Positions 33,638 through 43,471 of a DNA stretch of 64,000 bases are shown piece after piece (within the stretch, counting starts at the first letter, position 1; every line of letters begins with the position of its first letter). Made by a program: the position numbers and the translations under genes. Source of the DNA: Desulfurococcaceae archaeon (GTDB lineage: Archaea > Thermoproteota > Thermoprotei_A > Sulfolobales > Desulfurococcaceae); contig JAWBQJ010000002.1 in assembly GCA_038845865.1 (NCBI GenBank), positions 124,001 through 188,000 on the forward strand, read 5' to 3'. The notes under the pieces are model-generated. The model was given only the letters and a program-made list of their open reading frames with translations, was not told the origin of the DNA and did no database searches.

Positions 33638-34984
33638 TTGGGCCTCATAGTGGACGCCCGCTCGTCTTCACAAGTGGACATCTTACTTGAAGTCGCTAAA
33701 GCAGAGGATGTAGAATATGAAGTTTTGAGAAGGCGCGTTGCTTCTGGTAGAGTAATTATACCTAGAAATAGCACTAAGAAAAAGGCTAAAGTAGTCGCCA
33801 TAGGCGAAGGGCTCTCCACAAAGGTCAACGTCAATGTCGGTACTAGTGGCGTCTACGTAGATCCCAGTTTAGAGCTCGCAAAAGTCAAAGTTGCAATTGA
33901 GTACGGAGCGGATACTCTAATGGACCTAAGTACTGGTGGAGACCTCGATGAAATCAGAAGAAGGCTCATAAAGGCTTCCGGAGGCCTGCCCTTCGGAACA
34001 GTACCGGTGTACCAAGCTTGGATTTACGGTGTAAAGAAGTATGGTAACGTAGCGAGTATACCTGAAGACTGGTTTCTCGAAATAGTAGAGCGCCACCTGC
34101 GTGATGGAGTAGACTTCATGACAATACATGCTGCTATAACGCGAGACCTCGCGGTAAAGGCTTTGAAGGGCAACAGGCTAATGCCCGTTGTTAGCCGCGG
34201 AGGGTCGATGATCGCGGCGTGGATCATGGAGACCGGAAAAGAGAACCCCTATTACTCTCAGTGGGATCGCGTCTTGGAGCTGTTTAGGGATTATGATGCT
34301 ACGATAAGTCTCGGCGACGCTTTAAGACCAGGTTGTACAGCCGACGCACACGACGAATTGCAAATATCAGAGCTTGTAATGAACTCGAAGCTGGCACGAA
34401 GCGCCGTGGAAAGCGGTGTCCAAGTAATGATTGAGGGTCCCGGCCACATGACCATGGATAAAATTACAGCAGATATTAGGCTCATGAAAAGCCTGTCCGG
34501 TGGTTTACCGTACTACGTTTTAGGACCACTAGTAACGGACGTAGCAACTGGTTATGACCACGTAGCCGCGGCCATAGGCGCCGCAATAGCGGCTGCCGTG
34601 GGAGCGGACCTGATATGCTACCTTACACCTACAGAGCATCTTGGCTTACCGAGCGTTGAAGAGGTTAAGGAAGGACTAATAGCGTCAAAAATAGCCGCTC
34701 ATGCAGGCGACTTAGTAAAGCTCGGCAGAAAGGCCGCTATGAAGGACGTCGAAGTCAGTATTGCAAGGGCGAGATTAGACTGGGAGAAGCAATTAAAGTA
34801 CTCTTTAGACCCTGCGAAAGCCGTGAAAATCAGAGACCAGTTTGGCGGGGCAACGTTGAAGTCGTGTACTATGTGCGGTCAATACTGCGTATTCTTGATA
34901 CTAGATAAATACACGAAGGACAGGAGGGGGCCAGGTTTGAACGAGTTACTAGATAGGTATCAAGGTGGTCTCTTTGAGCTGTAA
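33638..34984 (+). CDS. thiC: Phosphomethylpyrimidine synthase ThiC
   Basis: A 448-residue radical-SAM enzyme that rearranges aminoimidazole ribotide into the thiamine pyrimidine. Family blocks include [45 protein letters not shown] and [11 protein letters not shown]. The C-terminal cluster motif is CTMCGQYC, the atypical CxxCxxxC-type [4Fe-4S] ligand set. The start is TTG 33638. The next gene overlaps its 3' end by 20 nt, so it is probably coupled. Confidence 0.96.
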   Translation: MGLIVDARSSSQVDILLEVAKAEDVEYEVLRRRVASGRVIIPRNSTKKKAKVVAIGEGLSTKVNVNVGTSGVYVDPSLELAKVKVAIEYGADTLMDLSTGGDLDEIRRRLIKASGGLPFGTVPVYQAWIYGVKKYGNVASIPEDWFLEIVERHLRDGVDFMTIHAAITRDLAVKALKGNRLMPVVSRGGSMIAAWIMETGKENPYYSQWDRVLELFRDYDATISLGDALRPGCTADAHDELQISELVMNSKLARSAVESGVQVMIEGPGHMTMDKITADIRLMKSLSGGLPYYVLGPLVTDVATGYDHVAAAIGAAIAAAVGADLICYLTPTEHLGLPSVEEVKEGLIASKIAAHAGDLVKLGRKAAMKDVEVSIARARLDWEKQLKYSLDPAKAVKIRDQFGGATLKSCTMCGQYCVFLILDKYTKDRRGPGLNELLDRYQGGLFEL

Positions 34985-35471
34985 TCAGCATGGCGAGTCT
35001 TGGCTTTGGAGTACCTGGGTTAAAACACCTCTGCTAAAGGATGCGGAGATTCTCGTAGTTTCTGCGTGTCTGCCCGTGGTTAACCCAGAGCTGTATAGAA
35101 AGCTGTCAGAAGGTAAGGTAGTCTTATTTGCCTGTCCCGAGAGAGAAAACGCCACTCACTACGGCAAGCTTGCAAGCATGATCAGGTCTATGAAGCCGAA
35201 AAAACTCACGGTAGTCACTATTGATGGCAGTCCCCATTGTTTCGCGTTACAAGCATCTGTAAACGAAGCCGAGTACATTTTGGGCGAGAAGGTTGAAAGG
35301 GAGCACTACGTGGTCTTAAACGGAAAGGAGCTTAAACAAATATCTCCTGACGCCGTGAGGGTAGCGAGGTATCTTAGCGTGGTAAACGCTGTCGTGGAAA
35401 GGCATCCCGAAGTGCTAGACGAGCTGGGTAGGTACAGCAAGGAGTACAGTTTATCGAGGAAACTGGGGTAG
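34965..35471 (+). CDS. Hypothetical protein coupled to thiC
   Basis: A 168-residue protein whose GTG start lies 20 nt inside thiC. Four cysteines are found in [25 protein letters not shown] and SPHCFALQ, which could bind a metal or Fe-S cluster. Strands VVLFACPE and [12 protein letters not shown] suggest an alpha/beta fold with a small-molecule or metal site. I do not recognise a named family. Coupling to thiC suggests a role in cofactor or redox metabolism, but this is weak evidence. Confidence 0.6.
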   Translation: MVSLSCNQHGESWLWSTWVKTPLLKDAEILVVSACLPVVNPELYRKLSEGKVVLFACPERENATHYGKLASMIRSMKPKKLTVVTIDGSPHCFALQASVNEAEYILGEKVEREHYVVLNGKELKQISPDAVRVARYLSVVNAVVERHPEVLDELGRYSKEYSLSRKLG

Positions 35472-35500
35472 CCATATTCGCGTCTTGCCTAGCTTCAATC

Positions 35501-37084
35501 CTACCTCAAGAACGTAGCCCACGCACAGGCGGCGAGTAGCTGTAGTATTGTCGGTATAAAGGCTACTCTGAACCAGCTACTCCACGTAACTCTTACCTTG
35601 GCCTTTTCGCAAAGACCTATAGCCACGATGTTCGCTGTAGACCCTATTGGCGTGAAGTTTCCGCCGAGCGTACCACCATATAGCAACACCCAGTATACCG
35701 ACCTCGAGATTCCCATGGCTACCAGGCCGTCTGCTACGGGCGTAAACGCTACTATGACAGATAAGTTATCTAGAAACGCGCTAGTTGAAGCCGTTGTAAC
35801 TAGGAGTATTTCACTCATGGCGAGCCCTCCTAGATGCGATGATAATATGCTAATCAAGTATGCTATTTTCATGGCCACCCCGGTCCAGAGTAGTGAGTGT
35901 CCGAGCATGAAGAGTGCTATGAAGAAGAACAGGGACGGCCACTCAACACCCTTTAATAGGGCTACTTCGAGCTTCTCGGGTTCGTATACCCATAGTGAGA
36001 GGAATATAAATACGTATGGTATAAACGAGAGAAACGCGTGAGGCTCTATTAAGTGCCCATAAATGCTTGAGAGGCCGCTCGCTAAAACGCTACTAAAGGA
36101 TACCGTTAATAGGAACATTACAAGTAATGCTAGCCCATAGAATATGTGCACCCTGCCGCGTCTATCCACCCTTGTGTAGAACTCCGTGAAAACCACTTCT
36201 ACTTTCTCGGGCTTAATGGACTCGATCAATTCCCTGATGCGCTGGCCTAGCAGCAGTCTGCTAACCACTACTAGTAGTAGGAGGGTTACTAGTGAAAGTG
36301 GTAACGCTACCCTGGCGAAATCCTCTGCGTGCAATCCAGCGGTAAAGGCTAAATATATGCCTATGGGGTTTCCAATGGGCATGGCCATGCTACCAGTGTT
36401 GGTTGCCAGCACAGCCAGTACAATAAATGGCGTAATATCCCTGCCTGTAAGCTTCTTGAAATCTAGAAGTAGCGCTATGACGTATATTATACTTGTAGCC
36501 TCGTCAACCGCAAGTGCTAGAAACCACGATATTGTCAAGAGCATTGTCAGGAAGATCGTCGGTGATCCTCTACTTGTACGCATTATCGTGAGCGCAATTA
36601 ACCTGAACACCCCTAAAGACCTCAGTACGTAAGCGAAGATCATGCTGCCGATCAAGAAGAGTATTAACTTCCACTCTACGCCGGCAATTAGTTCTTGTGG
36701 TGGTACGACCCCTAAGAATACCAGTGCAAATACTGCAATGGTTGCAGCGAAGTACCTTAGTTTCATGGATATGGCCGTTAAGGCTATCACCGTTATGAAT
36801 AACGAGAACGAGAGCGCTTGTTCTAGAGTGGTATGTTGTGAGTAAAACAATTGCAGACAGCCATCTTTGTGCGCTTCTCGCAACTGACACCAATAGGATA
36901 TGAGCCTCTGCCCGACGCCGCTAGGCTCTATACTGATAGCCTTTAAAATAGTCAACGATGCTGCGAACGCGATTAAGAGCAGGGCCAGCGCATCTAATAT
37001 ACGGTCTTCACGGAGCCTAGACCACAAGACCTTAATTAAGTCTCCGACGAGCGTGTTGTTAAAGACGCGAAATAGGCGCCTCAT
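35501..37084 (-). CDS. ArsB/NhaD-type anion or Na+ transporter (IT superfamily)
   Basis: About 527 residues with 11-13 membrane spans. The two repeated halves typical of the ion-transporter superfamily are visible, with TNTGSMAMPIGNPIGIY and GGTLGGNFTPIGSTANIVA re-entrant motifs, each rich in Asn, Thr and Gly-Asn-Pro. Family members move arsenite, citrate/dicarboxylate or Na+/H+; the substrate cannot be read here. The frame opens at TTG 37144, but TTTTTAAAC at 37149-37157 would begin transcripts near 37128, so ATG 37084 is preferred. Confidence 0.85.
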   Translation of the reverse strand: MRRLFRVFNNTLVGDLIKVLWSRLREDRILDALALLLIAFAASLTILKAISIEPSGVGQRLISYWCQLREAHKDGCLQLFYSQHTTLEQALSFSLFITVIALTAISMKLRYFAATIAVFALVFLGVVPPQELIAGVEWKLILFLIGSMIFAYVLRSLGVFRLIALTIMRTSRGSPTIFLTMLLTISWFLALAVDEATSIIYVIALLLDFKKLTGRDITPFIVLAVLATNTGSMAMPIGNPIGIYLAFTAGLHAEDFARVALPLSLVTLLLLVVVSRLLLGQRIRELIESIKPEKVEVVFTEFYTRVDRRGRVHIFYGLALLVMFLLTVSFSSVLASGLSSIYGHLIEPHAFLSFIPYVFIFLSLWVYEPEKLEVALLKGVEWPSLFFFIALFMLGHSLLWTGVAMKIAYLISILSSHLGGLAMSEILLVTTASTSAFLDNLSVIVAFTPVADGLVAMGISRSVYWVLLYGGTLGGNFTPIGSTANIVAIGLCEKAKVRVTWSSWFRVAFIPTILQLLAACAWATFLR

Positions 37085-37422
37085 CTTAATCACTTTAACA
37101 ATCACGTAACCATTACTGGTTACCAGTTGTGTCTCTATCGGCAAGAGGTGTTTAAAAATAACAAGGTTTGGTTTTTGAGAGCACGGTCTTCCGGTGATTA
37201 AGTAAGGCGGTAACCCACACCCAGTCTACGAAGTAGAAGATCTAGCTCTCTAATGAAGAATACTATACTACTTTACGTAGACGCCGAAGTCCACGTGAGT
37301 GGGGTGGAAGTCCCTGAACCTGAACATGAAAGGGCATTTAAGAGAACATAAACGTACGTCCAGGGGCAAATGACGTAGGAGTCTACTACGAGGTACTATC
37401 TACTAAAACAGCGGAAGGAGGG

Positions 37423-38562
37423 CTAGCCTATTACAGCCAGTTCTTTTACTAGTCTACCAGTCTTGAACCTTTCCAACGTCAGGTTATTCGCTATTTCAAT
37501 GCTTGGTTTTCCGCTGAGAATCCAATCTGCTATTAGTTTCCCGGTCACAGGCCCCATCATCATTCCATGACCGCTGAAACCGGCAGCTATGTACAAGTTT
37601 ATGTACGGCTCAACAGGGCCGTATATCGGGTGGTGATCTGGAGTCATATCGTAGTAGCCCATCCAGTACCTCAAGACGTAGATGTGTTCGAGGAACGGTA
37701 GGAGCTCTCTCAAGGGTTTAATAGTTTTAGAGAATATGTCCACTCTCGTCGAATATATAGAAGCTCCCGGCACGTCTGTTATATCTCTCGCGAGATAGAA
37801 GGTCCCATGACTTGTCTGCGTTATGTACGGTGCCCCAGGCGTGTCCCAGTCAACTATTAATGCCGGTTTAAGAATGTTAACGTAAGGCTCCGTGACGATC
37901 GGGTGTCTAGGTATAGGCTCTATTGGCACATCCACGCCGACGGTCCTTAGAATTTCCTTACTACACTCAGCGGCCGCGATCACGAATACGTTGGCTTCCA
38001 GCGTCCCCCTCGTAGACTTAGCCGCCCTTATTTCGCCGTTCCCGGCTACGAGTTCTAAGACCTTGGTGTAGGGTATAACCTTCACGCCCATGCTCTTCAC
38101 TTTCAAATAGAGCTTGGTAAAGTTCTCCAGCACACTCATTTTACCAGCTGTAGGGTCGAACATCGCGCCGGTAATGATCTTGGTGTTTAAGTGCGGTTCC
38201 AGCTCCTTAACGTCCTCTACGTTAAGTACCTTAGTGGGTATACCGAACTTGTGGTGAAAGTCTATGAGTTTCTTAAACGTATCTAGCGTCTCCTCCTTCC
38301 TTGCAACCCACAAATACCCCTTTTGCCACAGTTCAAACCCCAGCTCATCTCTAAGCTCAAGCCATCTCTTAATGCTCTCCTTCATCAGAACTACGTGTTC
38401 TGGCGATGTAAACGAGGACCTGAAACACGCCGCGTTCCTTAAAGTCGCACCACTACCTGGATAGCTCGCTTCTACGATAGTTACGTCTTCGACGCCGCGG
38501 TTCGCGAGCTCGTATGCGATGAATAAGCCACTTATACCGGCACCAATGATTAAGACCTTCAT
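37423..38562 (-). CDS. FAD-dependent amino-acid dehydrogenase, proline dehydrogenase beta-type
   Basis: A 379-residue DAO-family flavoprotein. The FAD motif GAGISGLFIAYELANRG is at the N-terminus and AAGFSGHGMMMGP at the C-terminus. It is the last gene of a four-gene operon laid out exactly like the PDH1-type dye-linked L-proline dehydrogenase of Thermococcales (alpha, ferredoxin, BFD-like, beta), so it is probably the substrate-oxidising subunit. The same architecture serves HCN synthase (glycine), sarcosine and octopine oxidation, so the substrate is uncertain. It overlaps the previous gene by 4 nt. Confidence 0.88.
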   Translation of the reverse strand: MKVLIIGAGISGLFIAYELANRGVEDVTIVEASYPGSGATLRNAACFRSSFTSPEHVVLMKESIKRWLELRDELGFELWQKGYLWVARKEETLDTFKKLIDFHHKFGIPTKVLNVEDVKELEPHLNTKIITGAMFDPTAGKMSVLENFTKLYLKVKSMGVKVIPYTKVLELVAGNGEIRAAKSTRGTLEANVFVIAAAECSKEILRTVGVDVPIEPIPRHPIVTEPYVNILKPALIVDWDTPGAPYITQTSHGTFYLARDITDVPGASIYSTRVDIFSKTIKPLRELLPFLEHIYVLRYWMGYYDMTPDHHPIYGPVEPYINLYIAAGFSGHGMMMGPVTGKLIADWILSGKPSIEIANNLTLERFKTGRLVKELAVIG

Positions 38563-38843
38563 TCCTCTTCACCGGTTATGAGGTTTCTCAGCGGTACTGG
38601 GAATAGAGGAGGTCTAATGCGGAAATCCGCGATGACCTCGCTGAGGCTTTTACCCGTAACCCTCGCAAACAGCCTCGCGGCTATCATAATGCAACTTCTA
38701 CCCTGGCATGGGCCGAATCCCAGCTTCAAGTACCTTCTTAAGAGCTCGAAGTTATCTATACCTTGCTCAATCGCTTTTTTAACTTCCTCCAATGTTACAT
38801 CATTGCACCTACAGACTACGACTACTGTTTCTTCTCCACCCAT
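38559..38843 (-). CDS. BFD-like [2Fe-2S] protein, PdhX-type
   Basis: A 94-residue protein with the bacterioferritin-associated-ferredoxin-type ligand set: VCRCNDVTLEEVKKAIEQG and FGPCQGRSCIMIAARLF, i.e. CxC and CxxxxC. In hyperthermophile proline-dehydrogenase operons this small protein (PdhX) links the flavin subunits electronically. It overlaps the preceding ferredoxin gene by 22 nt and the following flavoprotein gene by 4 nt. Confidence 0.88.
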   Translation of the reverse strand: MGGEETVVVVCRCNDVTLEEVKKAIEQGIDNFELLRRYLKLGFGPCQGRSCIMIAARLFARVTGKSLSEVIADFRIRPPLFPVPLRNLITGEEE

Positions 38844-39319
38844 ATAGCCCTCACCTCCATCCCTAGCCCCTTAGGTACGCGGACCGTGACCGCGTAAGTC
38901 CTATTTCTTTCCCATACACGGATGACTGTACCCTTGCCGACGCGTTCACCTTTCTTGTTTAGGAGTACAACTTCGTCTCCTCGTTTCGGCACTGGAAGGA
39001 ATTCGTGTGGTACTGTTACGTAGTCAGCATCCTCTTTGGATAAATCAACTACAAATGCCGCTAAGCCAGGACATACGACCACGCAAATTCCGCAACCAGT
39101 ACACTTATTCCAGTCTACTACGGGAAGGTCTATTATACTCTTCATCTCTATGGCCTTCGTTGGGCAGTAAGGTACGCAGATGTTGCAGGGTATTTTCTCG
39201 GGACATTCTAATAGTGCTACAGGGCCTCTCTTCAGCCTCTCCTGAGGCGGCAGTAATCCCAGTTTCTCAAGCTCGTCTAGCTCGATCACGCCCGTTTCCC
39301 GGAAACGGTACCCGCTCAT
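38822..39319 (-). CDS. Ferredoxin-type protein with two [4Fe-4S] motifs, PdhF-type
   Basis: A 165-residue protein. CEKIPCNICVPYCPTKAIEM and WNKCTGCGICVVVCPGLAAFV form a 2[4Fe-4S] ferredoxin domain at residues ~38-112. The remaining ~50 residues (FLPVPKRGDEVVLLNKKGERVG...) form a small beta domain often attached in this operon type. The first cluster has CxxCxxxxCxxxC-like spacing (CNICVPYCP), close to but not identical with the canonical motif. It overlaps the alpha-subunit gene by 4 nt (ATGA). Confidence 0.88.
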   Translation of the reverse strand: MSGYRFRETGVIELDELEKLGLLPPQERLKRGPVALLECPEKIPCNICVPYCPTKAIEMKSIIDLPVVDWNKCTGCGICVVVCPGLAAFVVDLSKEDADYVTVPHEFLPVPKRGDEVVLLNKKGERVGKGTVIRVWERNRTYAVTVRVPKGLGMEVRAIWVEKKQ

Positions 39320-40836
39320 ACAGAATCACCAAAGGAAATTGGCGGGGGATACGTCTTTCTCAGCTCACGTAGTTCTTCGCGACTTACTGTAGCGGTTTCT
39401 TTGCCTTTGCGAGCCCTCGCCAGTAACGGCGAAGCTCTGTATTCCTCCCACAGGAATTTCAAGATCCCTTCCATCTCGTCTAGGGCTTTGGAGGCCTTTG
39501 AGGTATCGCAGGACTTTGATGCTACAGAGAGAGCCGCGATCCTGCCCTCTAATATAGCTGTTGTAGCCTCCTCAATACCGGATGAATCGCCTGCCACGTA
39601 CATGTTGACGACAGTTGTTTCTAAATCGCGCGTTCTGACAGGCACTATCCCCCCAAGTTCAGGTACGTATTTCATTACGGCACCGGCCTGCGCGTGAAGC
39701 CTTGTATCCGGTTCAAGTCCTATAGCGAGGAGTACTAGGTCGGCATCAAACTCTTTCTCGGTACCGGGCACGTAGTTGAACTTCTCGTCCACGGCAGCGA
39801 CCACTGCTTTTCTAACCCTCATATCCCCTTCCACGTATCTCAATGTGTGTCTCGTGAGTATTGGTATACCGTACCTACGGATCTTAGCTGCGTGGACAAA
39901 CCAGCCACCGATCTCCGGTAGTATTTCTACAACGGCCTTCACTTCGACGCCGGCTTGCAGTAATTGGTATGAGACTATGAGGCCGACGTTACCAGAACCC
40001 ACCACTAGCGCCTTTTCTCCCGGTTTTACTCCAAACTCGTTCATTATCGTTTGCACGCCACCGGCCCCGATGACTCCGGGTAAGTCGTTATTGGGAAACT
40101 CTAGGAACCTCTCCTGCGCGCCAGTAGCAGCTATGAGAAACCTCGGTTTAATCACGTAGTGCTTATTTTCGCTTACAGCCCCTACCACGCCACCTCTAAA
40201 AACGCCATAAACTGCCGTCTCTGTTAATATCCTTATGCCAGGTGCATTGCGCAGCTTTTTGAGGTAGTTCTCTGCGATCTGAAAGCCCCTCATACCGCCA
40301 AAAAGCTCTACATTACCGAAGAACTTGTGCGTCTGCTTGAGTAGCTGTCCACCGAGCTTGAAGTGCTCGTCAACCACAACAACGTTTAGTCCGTAACTAG
40401 TAGCCGTTAATGCTGCTTCGAGCCCAGCCGGCCCGCCCCCTACTACCAGGACATCTGTTTCTATTTCCTCCTTTTCGACGTACTTTTCCTCGCTCGATAT
40501 AGTTTTCACCTCACCCCAACCTTTCTGCCTCACCACTTTCAAGCCCTCCTTTACGGGAAGTTTACAGGTCTTAGTGTTTGAAACACCGTTTACTACCATG
40601 AAGCAACTGCTACACTTACCAATCATGCAGAAGGGTCCACGGGGCCTTGCCAGCTTACTACTCCAGGAGTAGACGTCTATTCCAATGGCATAAAGGGCTA
40701 CAGCGACGCTCTCCCCTTCGTACGCGTCAACGGGGGTATCTTCGAAGTAGAATACTACTTTTTTACCTCTATGAAACGTTAAAATGGGGTGCTCGTATAT
40801 CCTCCTATCTACCGGCGATTCGAACCACCTCTGGAA
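39316..40836 (-). CDS. Proline dehydrogenase/HCN synthase-type alpha subunit with fused 2Fe-2S domain, no canonical start
   Basis: The first in-frame ATG is at 40626, but an open frame continues to 40836 and encodes an obvious HcnA-type [2Fe-2S] domain: RRIYEHPILTFHRGKKV, YEGESVAVALYAIGIDV and RPRGPFCMIGKCSSCFMVV. The FAD/NAD oxidoreductase follows (VVGGGPAGLEAALTA, VVGSGNVGLIVSYQL, GDSSGIEEATTAILEGRIA). Between the stop at 40837-40839 and the RRIYEH segment there is no ATG, GTG or TTG, so translation must use an unusual start, or a frameshift is present. Coordinates mark the open frame, not a proven start. Confidence 0.82.
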   Translation of the reverse strand, partial: FQRWFESPVDRRIYEHPILTFHRGKKVVFYFEDTPVDAYEGESVAVALYAIGIDVYSWSSKLARPRGPFCMIGKCSSCFMVVNGVSNTKTCKLPVKEGLKVVRQKGWGEVKTISSEEKYVEKEEIETDVLVVGGGPAGLEAALTATSYGLNVVVVDEHFKLGGQLLKQTHKFFGNVELFGGMRGFQIAENYLKKLRNAPGIRILTETAVYGVFRGGVVGAVSENKHYVIKPRFLIAATGAQERFLEFPNNDLPGVIGAGGVQTIMNEFGVKPGEKALVVGSGNVGLIVSYQLLQAGVEVKAVVEILPEIGGWFVHAAKIRRYGIPILTRHTLRYVEGDMRVRKAVVAAVDEKFNYVPGTEKEFDADLVLLAIGLEPDTRLHAQAGAVMKYVPELGGIVPVRTRDLETTVVNMYVAGDSSGIEEATTAILEGRIAALSVASKSCDTSKASKALDEMEGILKFLWEEYRASPLLARARKGKETATVSREELRELRKTYPPPISFGDSV

Positions 40837-40839
40837 TTA

Positions 40840-41169
40840 TAGCTCCACCTATTTTTACCAAGGTGGGAATTTTTAAGCTTCCTACTAGTGGTAGAGGCTG
40901 GGTCACGGCATTCAATCGTTAAGATCCTCCATGTGCTTCTCAGCATTTAGGTCGCGCAACTGTAGGAAGGTGATCAGTGATCGAGGGCATCTTCACCGGT
41001 CAGGCAAACCCTGCCCACATCATTAGCAAAACCATCCAGCAAGATAACCATAGTTATTATTTTTCAGTAAACCTTAAAAGCATGGTTAAGGGCGCGCCCC
41101 TCAACCTGTAAGATATAATTACATGCTAAGGCACTGTATTACTAAGAGTCGGCTTCGGGGGTTTATTTA
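40840..41169. other. Intergenic region between divergent genes
   Basis: 330 bases. On the minus strand, GCTTAAAAATT near 40870-40880 is a likely box A for the proline-dehydrogenase-type operon. A TTATTTATT just before 41170 may serve the rightward gene. Weak repeats (GTGATCAGTGATC near 40973-40985) are present. No RNA gene or protein frame is supported. Confidence 0.4.
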
Positions 41170-42492
41170 TTGCCTGGAGATCATGTTTTAAGTGCCCTTA
41201 AACGGTGCTCAGATCTGCTGGTTGAGGTTAGGAAGTGCGTTAAGGTGTTACCGGGAGCAAGGCTATCCTTTAGGGACGCTACATGTGAGGAGGAACTTGA
41301 CGGTTTCCGTGAATGTGCAGTATTGTCATTTATAACGGTAGAAGCTATTGAAAGAGCCAAATTCGCCGTAAAAGAGCTCTCCAATCTACTAGGTGAAGTA
41401 ATACCAGGCATCGGAGGTCGCGGTTGGCTCTTACCGCGCGAAACTGGTGATTTTTCAAAGGATCCCTTAGAGCATTTGAAGAAGAAAATACTGCTATACA
41501 CGTACGACCTGTTGCGTAGGAAGCTTAGTTTAGAGGATTACGCGTCGAAGGTCCGTTCTGCCGTTAATTCGAGTATGAGGTCTAATATGAGGACGGTGTA
41601 CGAGGTATGGGTTTTAGCATCTATTTTAAAGCACTTCATCAAGTACTCTGCAAGGATAGTATACCCTGAACACGGCTTCGTGCACTTCGATAGACACGGT
41701 AAGCAAAAAACCGGCATCATGCCGCCAAACCTGGTGGTAGAAGTACCTGGTAAAGGAATGCTTAGTTTTTACCTAGAGGCGCCACGCCCGCTTGGCTGGA
41801 GGGATTTCAAGGACTTAAAGCAGGTTTGGAAGTTCTATACCAGCTTAAGGCCCGACATTATGATCTATTCGGGGCTGGTACTCGACATTGTTGACACCTC
41901 CTCGAGCGACATACCTGTACTCAGGCCGGAAGTCATCGTTGAATGTAAAGAGTTAGAAGACTGGTTCATCAGAACACGGGAACTCAAAGGCCCCGTAAAC
42001 CCTACGCTTACATTCGATGAGTGGTTTAAGCGTTGGCTTTCCGGGCTGTGGACGGGTCTCGCAGACGTTCTTGGCGTGGACTCGAGCGTGGTAAAAGAAA
42101 TCGTTGAGGGTAGGAGAAGGGGGGTAAGGGTTGCCGAAACCCAGTTAGTAAAGTTCTATAAGTCTATTTACAAGCCAAAGCACTTCTACCTCGTATCCTC
42201 GCCGAGGCTACCGGAGTACATTAAAAGCGAGCTGGAAATGGATGGTGTGACGGTATTTGATAACGCAAGAATAGGGTGCGTAGATTGCCTCGGAGACCTA
42301 GCCGAGGAGGTCTTAAAGCACACTAGACCAGTTAATACGAGCAATGTTATAACGGAACTAAGTGAACTTAAACGTGCACTTATGCAGAAAGGCCTATTTG
42401 TAGACGATACGAGCCTGACACGTTTAGTATTTAAATTTGCGTTAAAGAGAGCAGAGGAATTTATAAACTTCGTTAAGGTAGCCGAAACTTAG
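41170..42492 (+). CDS. PD-(D/E)XK nuclease-like protein, stand-alone
   Basis: A 440-residue protein. Residues 1-150 are helical. In the centre RPDIMIYSGL has Asp229, and after 28 residues VIVECKELEDWF has Glu258 and Lys260, giving D-x28-E-x-K, the core of PD-(D/E)XK nucleases. The C-terminal part contains FYLVSSPRLPEYIKSEL and a helical end. No methylase, helicase or mobile-element gene is adjacent, so a restriction role is not indicated. It may be a repair or defence nuclease; the family is not recognised. Confidence 0.62.
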   Translation: MPGDHVLSALKRCSDLLVEVRKCVKVLPGARLSFRDATCEEELDGFRECAVLSFITVEAIERAKFAVKELSNLLGEVIPGIGGRGWLLPRETGDFSKDPLEHLKKKILLYTYDLLRRKLSLEDYASKVRSAVNSSMRSNMRTVYEVWVLASILKHFIKYSARIVYPEHGFVHFDRHGKQKTGIMPPNLVVEVPGKGMLSFYLEAPRPLGWRDFKDLKQVWKFYTSLRPDIMIYSGLVLDIVDTSSSDIPVLRPEVIVECKELEDWFIRTRELKGPVNPTLTFDEWFKRWLSGLWTGLADVLGVDSSVVKEIVEGRRRGVRVAETQLVKFYKSIYKPKHFYLVSSPRLPEYIKSELEMDGVTVFDNARIGCVDCLGDLAEEVLKHTRPVNTSNVITELSELKRALMQKGLFVDDTSLTRLVFKFALKRAEEFINFVKVAET

Positions 42493-42505
42493 CGGGAATA
42501 CCCAC

Positions 42506-43471
42506 CTACTTAAAGTACAGCCAGCACTTAACAAACCGAGAACCCTCTACTTCAACTAATGGCGGCTCTTCTTTGGAGCATTTCTCAAGCATAAACGGAC
42601 ACCGCGGGTGTAAGCGGCAACCTCTAGGCGGGTTAGCGGGATCTCCTATTTCCCCCCTAAGGTACACCTTCTCCAGCCCCATTTCTTCGCTAACGAGCGG
42701 TATTGCGCTCAATAGCGCTTTCGTATAGGGATGTAGGGGGTCCTTCACAATGCTCTCTACGTGCCCTTCTTCGATTAGCTGAGCTAAGTACATTACGCCT
42801 ATCCTGTTGGCCACAAGGCTCAGCAATACGATGTCGTGCGTTATGAATAAGATAGCCTGGTTGTGCTTTCTCTTGAACTCCAGTAGTAGTTGTATTATAG
42901 ATGTTCTTATCGAGGCATCTAAGTTACTAGTTGGCTCATCTGCGACCACGTACTTCGGCCTCAGAATCATCGTACGCGCTATTACCGCTCTTTGCAATTG
43001 TCCTCCACTCAGTTCGCGAGGCCTCCTCTTGACGAAGTCCTCTACAGGTATTAAGCCGACTTCCTCTAGTGACTTGTAGACGCGTTCCATGGCCTCGCTC
43101 TTATCGATTCTGTAGTGCGTTATTAAAGGCTCTGCAACGGCCTCGCCAATCGTCTGTACGGGGTTAATGGCACCGTAAGGATCCTGTGGTATTAGTTGCA
43201 TTTCACTTCTCAGGGGTCTTAAGGTCCTCTCGGGCATTTTAGTGATGTCGTTGCCTTTATATATTACCTTTCCTTTCACCGGCTTGTACAGTCTCAACGA
43301 GACCTTGCCGAGCGTAGATTTTCCACTACCGCTCTCTCCAACTAGCCCGTAGATTTCGCCCTCTAAGATTTTCAGGGAGACATGGTCAACCGCTCTTACT
43401 CTCTTTTTCCTTCCAAACACGCCGATCTCGAAATCCATAACCACGCTATTCAGTTCTAAGATCGTACTCAT
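42506..43471 (-). CDS. Oligopeptide ABC transporter ATP-binding protein (OppF-like)
   Basis: A 321-residue ATPase with Walker A GESGSGKSTLGK, Q-loop LIPQDPYG, signature LSGGQLQRAVIARTM, Walker B YVVADEPTSNLD and the H-loop LFITHD. The C-terminal oligopeptide-family extension has CRLHPRCPFMLEKCSKEEPP, a cysteine cluster typical of OppD/OppF. Last gene of the oppBCDF-type operon, overlapping oppD by 4 nt. It energises uptake of peptides or oligosaccharides with its OppD-like partner. Confidence 0.94.
   Translation of the reverse strand: MSTILELNSVVMDFEIGVFGRKKRVRAVDHVSLKILEGEIYGLVGESGSGKSTLGKVSLRLYKPVKGKVIYKGNDITKMPERTLRPLRSEMQLIPQDPYGAINPVQTIGEAVAEPLITHYRIDKSEAMERVYKSLEEVGLIPVEDFVKRRPRELSGGQLQRAVIARTMILRPKYVVADEPTSNLDASIRTSIIQLLLEFKRKHNQAILFITHDIVLLSLVANRIGVMYLAQLIEEGHVESIVKDPLHPYTKALLSAIPLVSEEMGLEKVYLRGEIGDPANPPRGCRLHPRCPFMLEKCSKEEPPLVEVEGSRFVKCWLYFK

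Noticed and set aside
37253-37351. 32-residue frame upstream of the proline-dehydrogenase-type operon end
   Set aside because: The peptide has plausible composition but no ribosome site and no recognisable homology; too short to support.
40806-40832. T-arm-like GGTTCGAATC on the minus strand near the alpha-subunit start
   Set aside because: No acceptor, D or anticodon stems can be built around it, and the sequence is part of a conserved protein-coding frame.
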